The notes beneath the pieces are model-generated. The model did no database searches. It saw only the letters and a program-made list of their open reading frames with translations, and was not told the DNA's origin. 64,000 bases of DNA from JBAXGW01 sp037139195 (GTDB lineage: Bacteria; Bacteroidota; Bacteroidia; Bacteroidales; JAHJDW01). Location: positions 35,887 to 99,886 of the forward strand of contig JBAXGW010000004.1 of assembly GCA_037139195.1 (NCBI GenBank), written 5' to 3'. Shown one piece after another: positions 34,741-44,152 of the stretch (position 1 is its first letter; every line of letters begins with the position of its first letter). The position numbers and the translations under genes were made by a program.

Positions 34741-35847
34741 TTAAATCTCTCTATTTTGAATGTCCTTATAATATTTGTCCATTAGCTTGTTGGCCGCAAC
34801 ATAAGAGCTAATTTTATTTTCCAACAACTCCTTTGTTACCTCAGGAATTAATTTTTCAATTTCTTTATCAGAATAAAAACTAACTTTTAACATTTCGTTT
34901 ATTGTTTCAAACATTCTGTACTCTGATTGGTGTTTTCGATTTTGTTCAAAATATCCATTCTCAACAACTAGTTTCTCGTAATTGCAAATCATTTTCCATA
35001 CATCATCAATTCCATCTTTAGTGTATGCCGAACATGTTTCTACTAAAGGAATCCAGCCTGATGATATAGGCGAAAACAAATGCAAGGCATTGGCATATTG
35101 CGACCTTGCCATTTGAGCCCTTTGAATATTATCGCCATCGGCTTTATTAACAACTATAGCATCTGCCATTTCCATAATACCGCGCTTTATTCCTTGAAGC
35201 TCGTCGCCAGCGCCAGCAATCATAAGCAATAAGAAAAAATCGACCATAGAATGAACCAGTGTTTCCGATTGTCCTACTCCTACAGTTTCAATAAATATTA
35301 CATCAAAACCCGCTGCTTCGCAAAGTATAATCGATTCTCTAGTTTTTCGTGCAACCCCGCCTAATGTTCCTGCCGAAGGCGAAGGACGAATAAAAGCATT
35401 TGCGTCTACTGCCAGTTCTTCCATTCGTGTTTTATCTCCCAATATGCTGCCTTTACTGCGCTCGCTACTTGGGTCGATTGCTAAAACGGCAATTTTCTTA
35501 CCTAATGATGTAAGATGTTTGCCAATCGATTCTATAAATGTGCTTTTACCAGCTCCAGGAACACCAGTAATACCAATACGTATAGATTTTCCTGAATGAG
35601 GCAAACATTGTTCAATTACTTCTTGTGCTAAAATTTGATGCTGAGGTAAAGAGCTTTCTATTAGCGTAATTGCCCTGCTAAGCATGGTTCTATCTCCTTT
35701 CAGTATTCCCTTTGAGAGTTCGGCTACTGAAGGCAAATATTTTTGTTTGTTTTTATACTTCGATACGGCATCTTCGTTAACCGATGGCGGTTGCTCAATT
35801 CCTTCGTTTACTTTTAAAGCCGATTCGTGATTTGTATTATCTTGCAT
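34741..35847 (-). CDS. meaB: Methylmalonyl-CoA mutase-associated GTPase MeaB
   Basis: This 368-residue G3E-family P-loop GTPase chaperones adenosylcobalamin-dependent methylmalonyl-CoA mutase, gating cofactor loading and protecting it from inactivation. Walker A is GVPGAGKSTF. Further family motifs are AIDPSSERSKGSILGDKTRM, RPSPSAGTLGGVA, FIETVGVGQSE and the guanine-specificity motif VVNKAD. A 45-residue polar N-terminal extension precedes the helical start, as is usual in this family. The mutase genes are not in the window, so the partner is elsewhere. A -7-like box (TAATTTTG on the minus strand, 35870-35877) lies 23 bp upstream. Confidence 0.95.
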   Translation of the reverse strand: MQDNTNHESALKVNEGIEQPPSVNEDAVSKYKNKQKYLPSVAELSKGILKGDRTMLSRAITLIESSLPQHQILAQEVIEQCLPHSGKSIRIGITGVPGAGKSTFIESIGKHLTSLGKKIAVLAIDPSSERSKGSILGDKTRMEELAVDANAFIRPSPSAGTLGGVARKTRESIILCEAAGFDVIFIETVGVGQSETLVHSMVDFFLLLMIAGAGDELQGIKRGIMEMADAIVVNKADGDNIQRAQMARSQYANALHLFSPISSGWIPLVETCSAYTKDGIDDVWKMICNYEKLVVENGYFEQNRKHQSEYRMFETINEMLKVSFYSDKEIEKLIPEVTKELLENKISSYVAANKLMDKYYKDIQNREI

Positions 35848-35923
35848 TTTCTGGTTAAAATATTTTTAACAAAATTAACTTTATTTTTAAAATAAGATGT
35901 CTATCGGATTAAAAATAATAATG

Positions 35924-35931
35924 TACTTTTG
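35924..35931 (+). promoter_or_regulatory. -7 box of the lamin-tail protein gene
   Basis: TACTTTTG matches TAnnTTTG 16 bp before the ATG at 35948. No clear -33 element was found. Confidence 0.5.
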
Positions 35932-35947
35932 AAACAAATTTTTATTT

Positions 35948-38539
35948 ATGATTCGATTTATTCTTATTATAAGTGCATTTCTATATTCGTTAACTGCATA
36001 TAACCAAATAGTTGATGATTTTACAGATGGCGATTTTACAAACAATCCCTCTTGGAACGGCGATATTACTCATTTTGAAGTAAATACAACCGAGCAATTG
36101 CATTTAAAATCAACTGGAACAGATACTTCATGTCTTTCTATCTCGTCCAATTATGCCACAAATTGTGAATGGAAATTTTGGGTAAAACTTTCGTTTCAAA
36201 CTTCTGCAAACAATAATGCACGTGTATATTTATGTTCTGACCAAGATAATTTAGCTAGTTCATTAAATGGGTATTTTGTGCAAGTTGGCGAATCGAATGA
36301 TAGCATAGCTTTGTATAAACAAACAGGCGCTATCATCGAAAAACTAATAGCTGGAACAATTGCTTATACTAACAATTCTGTAAATACCATTAGAATAAAA
36401 GTGGTTCGTAAACAGAATGGCGATTGGCAGCTATTTTCGGATCCAACTGGAGGAATTAATTTCTTACTTGAAGGAACTGCTAGCGATTTAACTTATACTA
36501 CATCTTCATATTTTGGTATTTATTGTAAGTACACTTCAAGCAATGCTACAAAATTCTATTTCGATGATTTTTCCATTGGCGAAATAATAGTTGACACCAT
36601 TGCTCCAAAAATTAATTGCATAAAAGTTCTTTCTCCAACTGAACTTTCAATAATTTTTTCTGAAAGTATTGATAAAACTGCTGCTGAAACAAATAGCAAT
36701 TATTCTATAAGCCCAATAATAGGAAATCCGATACTTTCTATTTTAGATACGTTGAATACAAATATGGTTAAGCTCAAATTGCCATCGGAATTAAAAGATA
36801 GCAATATATATCAATTAAGCATTAATGGAATGAAAGATATATCAGGCAATATGTCAACTTTATTAATAGATACATTTGCATATTATATTCCAAAATCGTT
36901 TGATATAGTTATTAACGAAATTATGGCAGACCCATCGCCGACAAATGGTTTGCCCGAATACGAATATATTGAGCTATATAACAGAAGCAATTTTGATATT
37001 TCGCTTGAAAATTGGGTATTAACGATTGGTGCCTCAAACAAAACATTTACTAATCTAGTTATACCATCGCATAAATATCTAATTGTATGTTCTACTACTG
37101 CCTCTCCTGAATTTGTAGGATTTGGAACTGTTTATGACTTTTCGAGTTTTACAATAACAAATGCGGGGCAACTTATTATGCTCAGAGATGATAGTCAACG
37201 CATTATATCAAACGTTTTATTTAATGAAAGTTGGTATCAAAGTAGCGAAAAAGCCGAAGGAGGCTGGTCTTTAGAACAAATAGATCCCTTTTCTCCTTGC
37301 TTAGAAGAAAAAAATTGGAATGCCTCTAATGCCACAATAGGTGGAACTCCAGGCGCAATAAATTCAGTTAATTCATCAAATGCCGACCATGTAGCACCTG
37401 AAATTTTAAGAGCCTCAATTGACGACTATTTTTCGATATTCTTGTTTTTTAATGAGCGTATTGATTCTGCGAAAATGAAAAATGCAAATATGTATTTTGT
37501 TGATAATGGAATTGGGAAACCTACTTCGGTTGAGTTAATTTCACCTGATTATAAAAAAGTGCGACTTTTATTTTCTACAATCATTCAAAACAATATAATT
37601 TATACCCTTAGCGTATCCGACTCTATTCAAGATTGTTCGGGGAATTACATTTCGGGAGTTAAATCAGCCCGTTTTGCTATACCACAGCCCGTTCTGCCGA
37701 AAGATATTGTTATTAATGAAATTATGTTTAATCCCAAAGACGAAAGCGTTGATTTTGTCGAGTTATATAATAATTCTAATAAAGTAATTGACTTAGCAGA
37801 GCTTGATTTATGCAATTTAGCAGACGACAGTTTAACATCCACAAAAGTTTCGGTGAGCGATGGATTTTTACTTTTCCCAAACGAATTTGTTGTATTGTCA
37901 GCTAACTCCGAAAGTATTCAGATGTTATATACAACAGGTTTAAAGCAAACGTTTGTTGAAATGACAACTTTACCAACATACAATGTTGACAATGGAACTG
38001 TGGTTTTGAAAAACAAAACTGATGAAACTATTGATATTGTTAGATACAATGAAAGTATGCATTATCCATTGTTATTGTCAACAAAAGGAGTATCATTAGA
38101 GCGTATCAATTACAATTTATCATCATCCGATTCTTCAAACTGGCATTCAGCTTCGGAGTTGGTGGGTTATTCTACTCCGGGCTACAAAAATTCTCAATAT
38201 TCCGAAATTAAAGCATCAACAAATGGAAGCATTGAGCTATATCCAGAACTTTTTTCGCCCGATAATGATGGAATTAACGATGTTTTAATGATAAATTATA
38301 ATTTCAATAGTCCAGATTATAATACCACCATAACTATTTATGATGCAAACGGCAGATTGGTAAGGCTTTTAGTAAAAAATCAGTTGTCGGGAATAAAAGG
38401 CACCTATACTTGGGACGGTTTAGATGAATTTAAACAAGTTCCGCCGCAAGGGATTTACATAGTTTTATTTGAATCGTTCAATACCAAAGGAGAAACTGTA
38501 AAAATAAAAAAGACCACTGTGATAGCTTTGAAGAAGTAA
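35948..38539 (+). CDS. Secreted lamin-tail-domain protein with FlgD/T9SS-B-like C-terminus
   Basis: The 863-residue exported protein has a signal peptide (MIRFILIISAFLYSLTAYN) and a concanavalin-like N-terminal domain (about 22-215). It continues with Ig-like 'Big' modules (DTIAPKINCIKVLSPTELSIIF; HVAPEILRASIDDYFSIFLFF) alternating with two lamin-tail domains, IVINEIMADPSP...EYEYIELYN (about 318-460) and IVINEIMFNPKDESVDFVELYN (about 580-720). The C-terminus LFSPDNDGINDVLMINYNF...TITIYDANGRLVRLL resembles the CHU_C/FlgD-like ending used by T9SS type B cargo. Lamin-tail proteins are common on Bacteroidota surfaces, often with nucleases or phosphatases, but no enzyme domain is visible here. Confidence 0.87.
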   Translation: MIRFILIISAFLYSLTAYNQIVDDFTDGDFTNNPSWNGDITHFEVNTTEQLHLKSTGTDTSCLSISSNYATNCEWKFWVKLSFQTSANNNARVYLCSDQDNLASSLNGYFVQVGESNDSIALYKQTGAIIEKLIAGTIAYTNNSVNTIRIKVVRKQNGDWQLFSDPTGGINFLLEGTASDLTYTTSSYFGIYCKYTSSNATKFYFDDFSIGEIIVDTIAPKINCIKVLSPTELSIIFSESIDKTAAETNSNYSISPIIGNPILSILDTLNTNMVKLKLPSELKDSNIYQLSINGMKDISGNMSTLLIDTFAYYIPKSFDIVINEIMADPSPTNGLPEYEYIELYNRSNFDISLENWVLTIGASNKTFTNLVIPSHKYLIVCSTTASPEFVGFGTVYDFSSFTITNAGQLIMLRDDSQRIISNVLFNESWYQSSEKAEGGWSLEQIDPFSPCLEEKNWNASNATIGGTPGAINSVNSSNADHVAPEILRASIDDYFSIFLFFNERIDSAKMKNANMYFVDNGIGKPTSVELISPDYKKVRLLFSTIIQNNIIYTLSVSDSIQDCSGNYISGVKSARFAIPQPVLPKDIVINEIMFNPKDESVDFVELYNNSNKVIDLAELDLCNLADDSLTSTKVSVSDGFLLFPNEFVVLSANSESIQMLYTTGLKQTFVEMTTLPTYNVDNGTVVLKNKTDETIDIVRYNESMHYPLLLSTKGVSLERINYNLSSSDSSNWHSASELVGYSTPGYKNSQYSEIKASTNGSIELYPELFSPDNDGINDVLMINYNFNSPDYNTTITIYDANGRLVRLLVKNQLSGIKGTYTWDGLDEFKQVPPQGIYIVLFESFNTKGETVKIKKTTVIALKK

Positions 38540-38671
38540 AAGCACATATTTTGAAAATAATTTAATTCTCACGCAACCTTTTTCATAGTTTTTCTATCTT
38601 GTATATAAGTTGATGGAAATTAGCTCCTATAAAAACTAAGATTTAATCAATATAACTTAAATAAACTCACT

Positions 38672-40078
38672 ATGAAAAAATTATTCTTTACTCTTCTGAT
38701 TGCTTTAACCGCAACAATTGGGATGGCACAAAGCCAGTGTCATGCAAAGTTTTATCAAAACAATAATACGTTTGGAACTGTTTCTTTTGCAGATGCTTCC
38801 TGGATATGGACTTCCGATAGCACATTTGTTATTGATAGCACTAATGTACTAGATACCACAAATACCGACTATATAGTTTCGTGGAACTGGAATTTTGGAG
38901 ATGGAACAAGTAGCAATCTTCAAAATCCACAACATACATATCAGCCGGGTCTTTACACAATTTGCTTGCAAATTACAACCCATGCAGGATGCACTAGTTT
39001 GTTTTGCGATACAACTAATATTCTTTCGTCGAATATAGACACTTGCTATTTCCCTCTTTTAATAAGTTCGAATAATCCTACGAATGCAAATGCTGATGAT
39101 GGTTATGCTTATGTTTTAACAAACGATTCAGCGGTGTATACCTATTTGTGGAGCAATGGTGATACAGGTTATATTGCAAACAACTTATCGCAGGGCTTAT
39201 ATTGTGTAACAGTTACAAATGCAAATGGTTGTGCTAATGCAGCATGTGTCAATATTACATTTAATCAAGATACTACCGTCTACAGTGACTCTTCAATGTA
39301 TGTATACATTGAAACTCAACCATCTTATTCAGACTCATCAAGTAATTGCAATGGTTCGGCTACTGCAATAGTATCTAATAACAATCCAAGCAATCAAAAT
39401 TATTATCAATATTTATGGGAAAATGGTGATACATCACAGACTATATACAATCTTTGCCCTGGTTATTATTGCGTAACTGTAACAAACGCATACACTAGTG
39501 AAGTTGCCAGTGCCTGTGCTTTGGTTGAAAATTACACAAATTACGATTCAACAAATATTGTCGTTCCAACAGATACAACAACAAATTATTTAGACTCGTG
39601 CTTTATTACAGGCACAATTGATTCGGCTTGGGTAAACAATGTTTATACTGATTCAATGGGCGTGAATATTCAATGGGTTATTGTTCAAAATGGGACTACC
39701 ACAACATTTACTTTAGTTGCGGATATCAATTCAACAGGCACTTATGTTGTAATTCTAAACATTACTTGTAATGGATTTAAATCAATTGTTAGTCTAAAAG
39801 ATATAATAACAGTTACTGAAGAAGATTTGCAAATGTCAGTAATTGAAAACAAAGCGATAAATAATATTAAAATATATCCAAATCCAGCTTTAGAAAGCAT
39901 TAATTTAACAAACTGCAAAAATGGAAATTATGAATTGTATAATATTCAAGGGATGATGATTCAATCAGGAATAGTAAATGATTCAGAAAAAATTGATGTT
40001 TCAGCGATTGCAAGTGGTAGTTATATAATTAAGATTGCAAAGGGAGACAAAATAAATATAGGTAGATTTATTAAGTAA
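38672..40078 (+). CDS. Secreted PKD-domain protein with T9SS type A sorting domain
   Basis: The 468-residue protein has a signal peptide (MKKLFFTLLIALTATIGMA) and a PKD domain (about 60-115) with SWNWNFGDGTSSNLQNPQHTY. Two SprB-like short repeats contain YLWSNGDTG and YLWENGDTS, each followed by LxxGxYCVTVTNA. A T9SS sorting domain occupies about the last 75 residues (IKIYPNPALESINLTN, IASGSYIIKIAKGD). The SprB-like repeats are the type found in adhesins such as the gliding adhesin SprB. The likely role is surface attachment. A GC-rich terminator follows. Confidence 0.88.
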   Translation: MKKLFFTLLIALTATIGMAQSQCHAKFYQNNNTFGTVSFADASWIWTSDSTFVIDSTNVLDTTNTDYIVSWNWNFGDGTSSNLQNPQHTYQPGLYTICLQITTHAGCTSLFCDTTNILSSNIDTCYFPLLISSNNPTNANADDGYAYVLTNDSAVYTYLWSNGDTGYIANNLSQGLYCVTVTNANGCANAACVNITFNQDTTVYSDSSMYVYIETQPSYSDSSSNCNGSATAIVSNNNPSNQNYYQYLWENGDTSQTIYNLCPGYYCVTVTNAYTSEVASACALVENYTNYDSTNIVVPTDTTTNYLDSCFITGTIDSAWVNNVYTDSMGVNIQWVIVQNGTTTTFTLVADINSTGTYVVILNITCNGFKSIVSLKDIITVTEEDLQMSVIENKAINNIKIYPNPALESINLTNCKNGNYELYNIQGMMIQSGIVNDSEKIDVSAIASGSYIIKIAKGDKINIGRFIK

Positions 40079-40135
40079 TTTCTCAAAATAGATTTCATTA
40101 GGCATGTAATTTATGAGAATTATACAATAGGGAGG

Positions 40136-40158
40136 AAGGGGCGAAATGCCCCTTTTTT
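40136..40158 (+). terminator. Terminator after the PKD protein gene
   Basis: AAGGGGC at 40136-40142 pairs with GCCCCTT at 40148-40154 around GAAAT and runs into six T residues. Confidence 0.88.
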
Positions 40159-40452
40159 AATTAATTTTTTTGGATTTTGCAATATATCTTTATAAAAAAA
40201 TAAAAATATATTTGATGCTAACTGCCCTATCAATATTCATTAAAATATGTTATTAAGCAATTTTTTTAAAAATATTTAATACGATTTTCCCTGACATTTA
40301 GGTCTTTGCAGAACAATAATATTTTTTTCTTTTAAAATATTGTATGTATTTTAAATTAACTTTTATATATTTGTAACAATTTTGCGAAAGTAATCGTAGA
40401 AAACAGAAACAAATTACGAAAATCCAATTACTAATTAACGTTAGACATAATT
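40159..40452 (+). promoter_or_regulatory. Promoter region of the TPR/OmpA-like lipoprotein gene
   Basis: The rest of this 374-bp gap (40079-40452) has no gene. TTG at 40340-40342 and TATATTTG at 40366-40373, 23 bp apart, make a plausible promoter with a leader of about 75 nt, long for this window. A second TTTG-rich stretch TCTTTGCA lies near 40301. Confidence 0.5.
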
Positions 40453-42210
40453 ATGAAAAAAGTAAACCTAAAATTTTTATTAACATTGCTAGCAATATCT
40501 ACCATTGTGTGGGGATGTGGCCTGAAAAAAATGATTAAAAAGTATCCTGAAGTGAAGTATGAAGTTCAACCTCAGGTTCTTGAATCGCATGGTGGTAAAA
40601 TCAATGTAACAGTTACTGGAACAATTCCAGCGAAGTATTTCCACAAAAAAGCAATTGTTGATTTTACTCCAGTTTTAAAATATAATGGCGGAGAATATGC
40701 TTTGAAATCGCTTACTTTACAAGGCGAAAAAGCAAAAGGTACCGGAACTGTTATTAGCAAAAAAACAGGTGGTTCTTTCACATACACAGACGTTATTACG
40801 TACAAACCAGAAATGAATAAATCTGAACTTATCGTTAACTGTAAAGTTAATGCTGGTAAAAAAGAATTATTCTTAGGCGACAGAAAATTAGCTGACGGTG
40901 TAATTTATACATCAGAAAGAGTTGTTAGCGACGAAAATATTGTTTTGTCGGTTAAAGAAAATACCCCTGATATGCCTTACTTCGAAAAAGAAGTTCTTAC
41001 AACTAAAAAAGCAAATATTTATTTTGCATATCAATTATATGCTATTAACATGAACCTTCCTAATAACAAAAAAGAAGAAAATGTTAAAGCTTTAACTGAA
41101 CTTAAAGATTTCGTATTAAACAATTGGGTAAAAAGAAATTTTGATTTAACTGCTTGGGCTTCTCCAGAAGGTGAAGAAAGATATAACCAAGGTTTATCTG
41201 ACAATCGTGCAAAAGCTGCTGAGAAATACTTCAGAGCTGAATTAGCTGCTCAATACAAAAAAATGATGAAAGCTAAATACAACGATACTTTGAAAATAAA
41301 TTCAGCTGCCAAAGGTGAAGACTGGGAAGGTTTCGTAAAATCTGTTCAAGGTTCTACTTTAGCTGATAAGAGCGTTATCTTAAACGTTGTTAACTCACAA
41401 CCTGATGTTCAAAAAAGAGAACAAGAAATTAAAAATATGACTATCGTTTACAAAGAAATTGAAAACGACATCCTTCCTTCTTTAAGAAGAGCTGAAATTA
41501 CTGTTGTTGGTTTAAAACCAGCTAGAACTGATGCTGAAATTGCTAAATTATCTGCTTCTAATCCTGATTCATTAAGCTTAGTTGAATTACTTTACGCTGC
41601 TGAATTAACTGAAGATAACAATGCAAGAGTAAATATTTACAAATCAGTTGTTGAAAAATTCCCTAAAGACTGGAGAGCATATAATAACTTAGGATATTGC
41701 TACTTGAAATTAAACAATATTGAAGAAGCTCAAAAAGTATTAGAACAAGGAAACTCTATAGTTGCTAACAAAGGAATGATTTTAAATAACCTTGGTGTTG
41801 CTGCTTCTTGGAAAAAAGATTTTGAAGCTGCTAAATCATACTTCGAATCAGCTCAAGCTAACGGTCAAGATGCAAGTTACAACTTAGCTCTTATTTCAAT
41901 TAGAAAAGGCGATTACGCTGGTGCAATTGGCTTATTAGGTGAACTTAAATGCAACTATAATAAAGGTTTAGCTCAATTATTATCAAAAGATAATGCTGGT
42001 GCTCAAGAATCTTTAGATTGTGCTAAAAAAACTGCTGAAGTTTATTACTTAACAGCTGTATTAGGTGCACGTACAAATAATGTTGGTATGATAGCTGAAA
42101 ACTTAAGAAATGCTATTGCTGCTGATGCAAAATACAGAGAACAAGCTAAAGACGATAGAGAATTCTTGAAATTCTTCAACAACTCTCAATTTACTGATGC
42201 TATTAAATAA
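40453..42210 (+). CDS. TPR-containing outer-membrane lipoprotein with OmpA-like segment
   Basis: The 585-residue protein has a lipoprotein-type signal ending VWGCG (Cys22), although Trp at -2 is unusual for a lipobox. Next come a beta-rich domain (about 35-175) and an OmpA-like region near 185-345 (NIYFAYQLYAINMN, ASPEGEERYNQGLSDNRAKAAEKYF) that could touch peptidoglycan. TPR repeats fill about 370-560 (WRAYNNLGYCYLKLNNIEEAQKVLEQGN, NLGVAASWKKDFEAAKSYFE). Codon use is strongly biased to GCT, GAA and AAA, like ahcY, which suggests high expression. It is probably a cell-envelope structural lipoprotein. It has its own promoter and terminator. Confidence 0.85.
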   Translation: MKKVNLKFLLTLLAISTIVWGCGLKKMIKKYPEVKYEVQPQVLESHGGKINVTVTGTIPAKYFHKKAIVDFTPVLKYNGGEYALKSLTLQGEKAKGTGTVISKKTGGSFTYTDVITYKPEMNKSELIVNCKVNAGKKELFLGDRKLADGVIYTSERVVSDENIVLSVKENTPDMPYFEKEVLTTKKANIYFAYQLYAINMNLPNNKKEENVKALTELKDFVLNNWVKRNFDLTAWASPEGEERYNQGLSDNRAKAAEKYFRAELAAQYKKMMKAKYNDTLKINSAAKGEDWEGFVKSVQGSTLADKSVILNVVNSQPDVQKREQEIKNMTIVYKEIENDILPSLRRAEITVVGLKPARTDAEIAKLSASNPDSLSLVELLYAAELTEDNNARVNIYKSVVEKFPKDWRAYNNLGYCYLKLNNIEEAQKVLEQGNSIVANKGMILNNLGVAASWKKDFEAAKSYFESAQANGQDASYNLALISIRKGDYAGAIGLLGELKCNYNKGLAQLLSKDNAGAQESLDCAKKTAEVYYLTAVLGARTNNVGMIAENLRNAIAADAKYREQAKDDREFLKFFNNSQFTDAIK

Positions 42211-42228
42211 AAAATTATAGTCTAACAG

Positions 42229-42264
42229 AAAAAGGCTGTTTCGAAAGAAACAGCCTTTTTTTTT
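42229..42264 (+). terminator. Strong terminator after the TPR/OmpA-like gene
   Basis: GGCTGTTTC at 42234-42242 pairs with GAAACAGCC at 42247-42255 around a GAAA tetraloop, flanked by A residues on the left and nine T residues on the right. Confidence 0.93.
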
Positions 42265-42350
42265 CTTATAAATTCTCTATCCATATTAGGTTAACTCAAA
42301 AAACTTGCTACTAGAAACTTTCAACTTTATAACTTTAGAAACTTAATTAC

Positions 42351-42358
42351 TATCTTTG
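42351..42358 (+). promoter_or_regulatory. tyrS: -7 box of tyrS
   Basis: TATCTTTG is a perfect TAnnTTTG 16 bp before the tyrS ATG, implying a leader of about 10 nt. No TTTG was seen at the -33 distance. Confidence 0.55.
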
Positions 42359-42374
42359 CAAAAAATATTTTACC

Positions 42375-43655
42375 ATGAACTTTGTAGAAGAACTACGTTG
42401 GAGAGGCATGATTCACGATATGATGCCTGGAACAGAAGAACAATTAAGTAAAGAACATACAGCAGCTTATGTAGGAATTGACCCAACTGCAGACTCATTG
42501 CATATTGGCCATTTGGTATCAATAATGATGCTTAAGCATTTTCAAATAGCTGGGCACAAACCTATTGCGCTTATTGGAGGTGCAACAGGGATGATTGGCG
42601 ACCCATCTGGCAAATCGGAAGAACGAAATTTATTAGATGAGCCTACGCTTCGCCATAATCAGGAATGTATAAAAGTTCAGTTGCAAAAGTTTTTAGATTT
42701 TAATTTAGAATCGAATTCGGCTGAAATTGTAAACAATTACGATTGGATGAAAGAGTTTAGCTTTTTAAGCTTTTTACGCGACGTAGGAAAACATCTGACC
42801 GTAAATTATATGATGGCAAAAGATTCAGTAAAAAAACGTTTAGATGGAGGGAATGGGCTATCTTTTACTGAATTTACATATCAACTAGTGCAAGGATATG
42901 ATTTTCTTCATTTAAATCAAGCAAAAAACTGCAAGCTGCAAATGGGCGGCTCTGATCAATGGGGAAATATTACTACTGGCACCGAACTTATTCGCAGAAA
43001 GACCGGTGGTGAAGCTTTTGCATTAACCTGCCCGCTTATTACTAAAGCTGATGGCGGGAAGTTTGGGAAAACAGAAAGTGGAAATATTTGGCTCGACCCA
43101 GAAAAAACATCTCCTTACCAATTCTATCAATTTTGGTTAAATTGCTCGGATGTTGATGCCGAAAAATATATTAAAATATTTACACTGCTTGATAAAGAAA
43201 CAGTTGAAAAATTAGTTGCAGAGCAGGCAGAAGCCGCTCATTTACGCCCTTTGCAAAAAGCTTTGGCAAAAGATATTACTATCAGAGTTCATGGCGAAAA
43301 TGAATACAATCAGTCGCTTGAGGCTTCTGAAATATTATTCGGCAAAGGAACAACTGAAACCTTACACAAATTAAATGAAGCAACGCTTTTATCTGTTTTT
43401 GAAGGCGTTCCTCAGTTTGAAGTTTCTATTGCAGAAGTTGAAGCAGGAATTTCAATGCCTGATTTTTTAGCAGAAAAAACAACTATTTTCTCTTCAAAAG
43501 GCGAGGCTAGAAGAATGCTTAAAGAAAATGGTGTAGCAATAAACAAAGAGAAAGTTGGAGAAGATGCAACAATTAATAAATCAAATTTATTAAATAATAA
43601 ATATATCTTGGTTCAAAAAGGGAAGAAAAACTATTATTTAGTTATTGTAAAATAA
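42375..43655 (+). CDS. tyrS: Tyrosyl-tRNA synthetase
   Basis: A class I synthetase of 426 residues, full length, charging tRNA-Tyr. The HIGH motif is exact in DSLHIGHLVS (His43-His46). Tyrosine-pocket segments LVQGYDFLHL and QMGGSDQWGNITTG are present, and the KMSKS loop is replaced by KFGKTESGN, the usual variant in bacterial TyrRS. A C-terminal S4 RNA-binding domain (about 355-425; SSKGEARRMLKENGVAINKEKV) completes it. It is flanked by its own -7 box and a terminator. Confidence 0.97.
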   Translation: MNFVEELRWRGMIHDMMPGTEEQLSKEHTAAYVGIDPTADSLHIGHLVSIMMLKHFQIAGHKPIALIGGATGMIGDPSGKSEERNLLDEPTLRHNQECIKVQLQKFLDFNLESNSAEIVNNYDWMKEFSFLSFLRDVGKHLTVNYMMAKDSVKKRLDGGNGLSFTEFTYQLVQGYDFLHLNQAKNCKLQMGGSDQWGNITTGTELIRRKTGGEAFALTCPLITKADGGKFGKTESGNIWLDPEKTSPYQFYQFWLNCSDVDAEKYIKIFTLLDKETVEKLVAEQAEAAHLRPLQKALAKDITIRVHGENEYNQSLEASEILFGKGTTETLHKLNEATLLSVFEGVPQFEVSIAEVEAGISMPDFLAEKTTIFSSKGEARRMLKENGVAINKEKVGEDATINKSNLLNNKYILVQKGKKNYYLVIVK

Positions 43656-43691
43656 CAGTTTATAGCTATAATGATCATATGCAGTTTTATT

Positions 43692-43719
43692 AAGAGCGGG
43701 GAAACTCGCTCTTTTTTTA
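43692..43719 (+). terminator. Terminator after tyrS
   Basis: AGAGCG at 43693-43698 pairs with CGCTCT at 43707-43712, followed by seven T residues. It lies between tyrS and the convergent diacylglycerol kinase gene. Confidence 0.82.
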
Positions 43720-43776
43720 TTGGGTAAAAGGGGTTTGACTTAAGAAAAAAGAAAATTCTCTACACTAACAGTTATA

Positions 43777-44145
43777 TCAAAAAAGAACGTAAAAACGGTT
43801 AAGAATTTTAGGAATAAAAATAATCATTCCAATTATTGCAGTGTTTAATGCTGTTATTAATACTGCACCAGCCGCTATATCTTTTATTTTTCCTGCTTTC
43901 TCATTATAGTCAGGTGAAACTAAATCAACTAATTTTTCTATTGCACTATTAAAAGCTTCTGCCGTTAGTACAGAGGCAAAACAAATGATTATTAAAATCC
44001 ATTCTGATTTTGAAATATTAAAGTAAAAGCCTAGTATTAAAGTTGTTAAAGCTAATAGTAATTGTATTTTGAAATTTTTTTCAGTTTCAATTAGATTTTT
44101 AATGCCATTTAACGCATATTTAAAGCTAAGTAATAGTTTAAGCAT
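43777..44145 (-). CDS. Diacylglycerol/undecaprenol kinase family membrane protein
   Basis: The 122-residue integral membrane protein has three predicted transmembrane helices. It carries the DgkA signature EAFNSAIEKLVDLVSPDYNEKAGKIKDIAAGAVL, where the Glu and Asn residues bind the nucleotide and metal. It would phosphorylate diacylglycerol or undecaprenol in the inner membrane; Gram-positive-like members act on undecaprenol, so the substrate here is open. The ATG at 44145 lies 7 bp after the acyl-CoA ligase stop. A TTG at 44172 would extend it by nine codons but overlap the upstream gene. It is the last gene of a three-gene unit. Confidence 0.9.
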   Translation of the reverse strand: MLKLLLSFKYALNGIKNLIETEKNFKIQLLLALTTLILGFYFNISKSEWILIIICFASVLTAEAFNSAIEKLVDLVSPDYNEKAGKIKDIAAGAVLITALNTAIIGMIIFIPKILNRFYVLF

Positions 44146-44152
44146 CAAATTA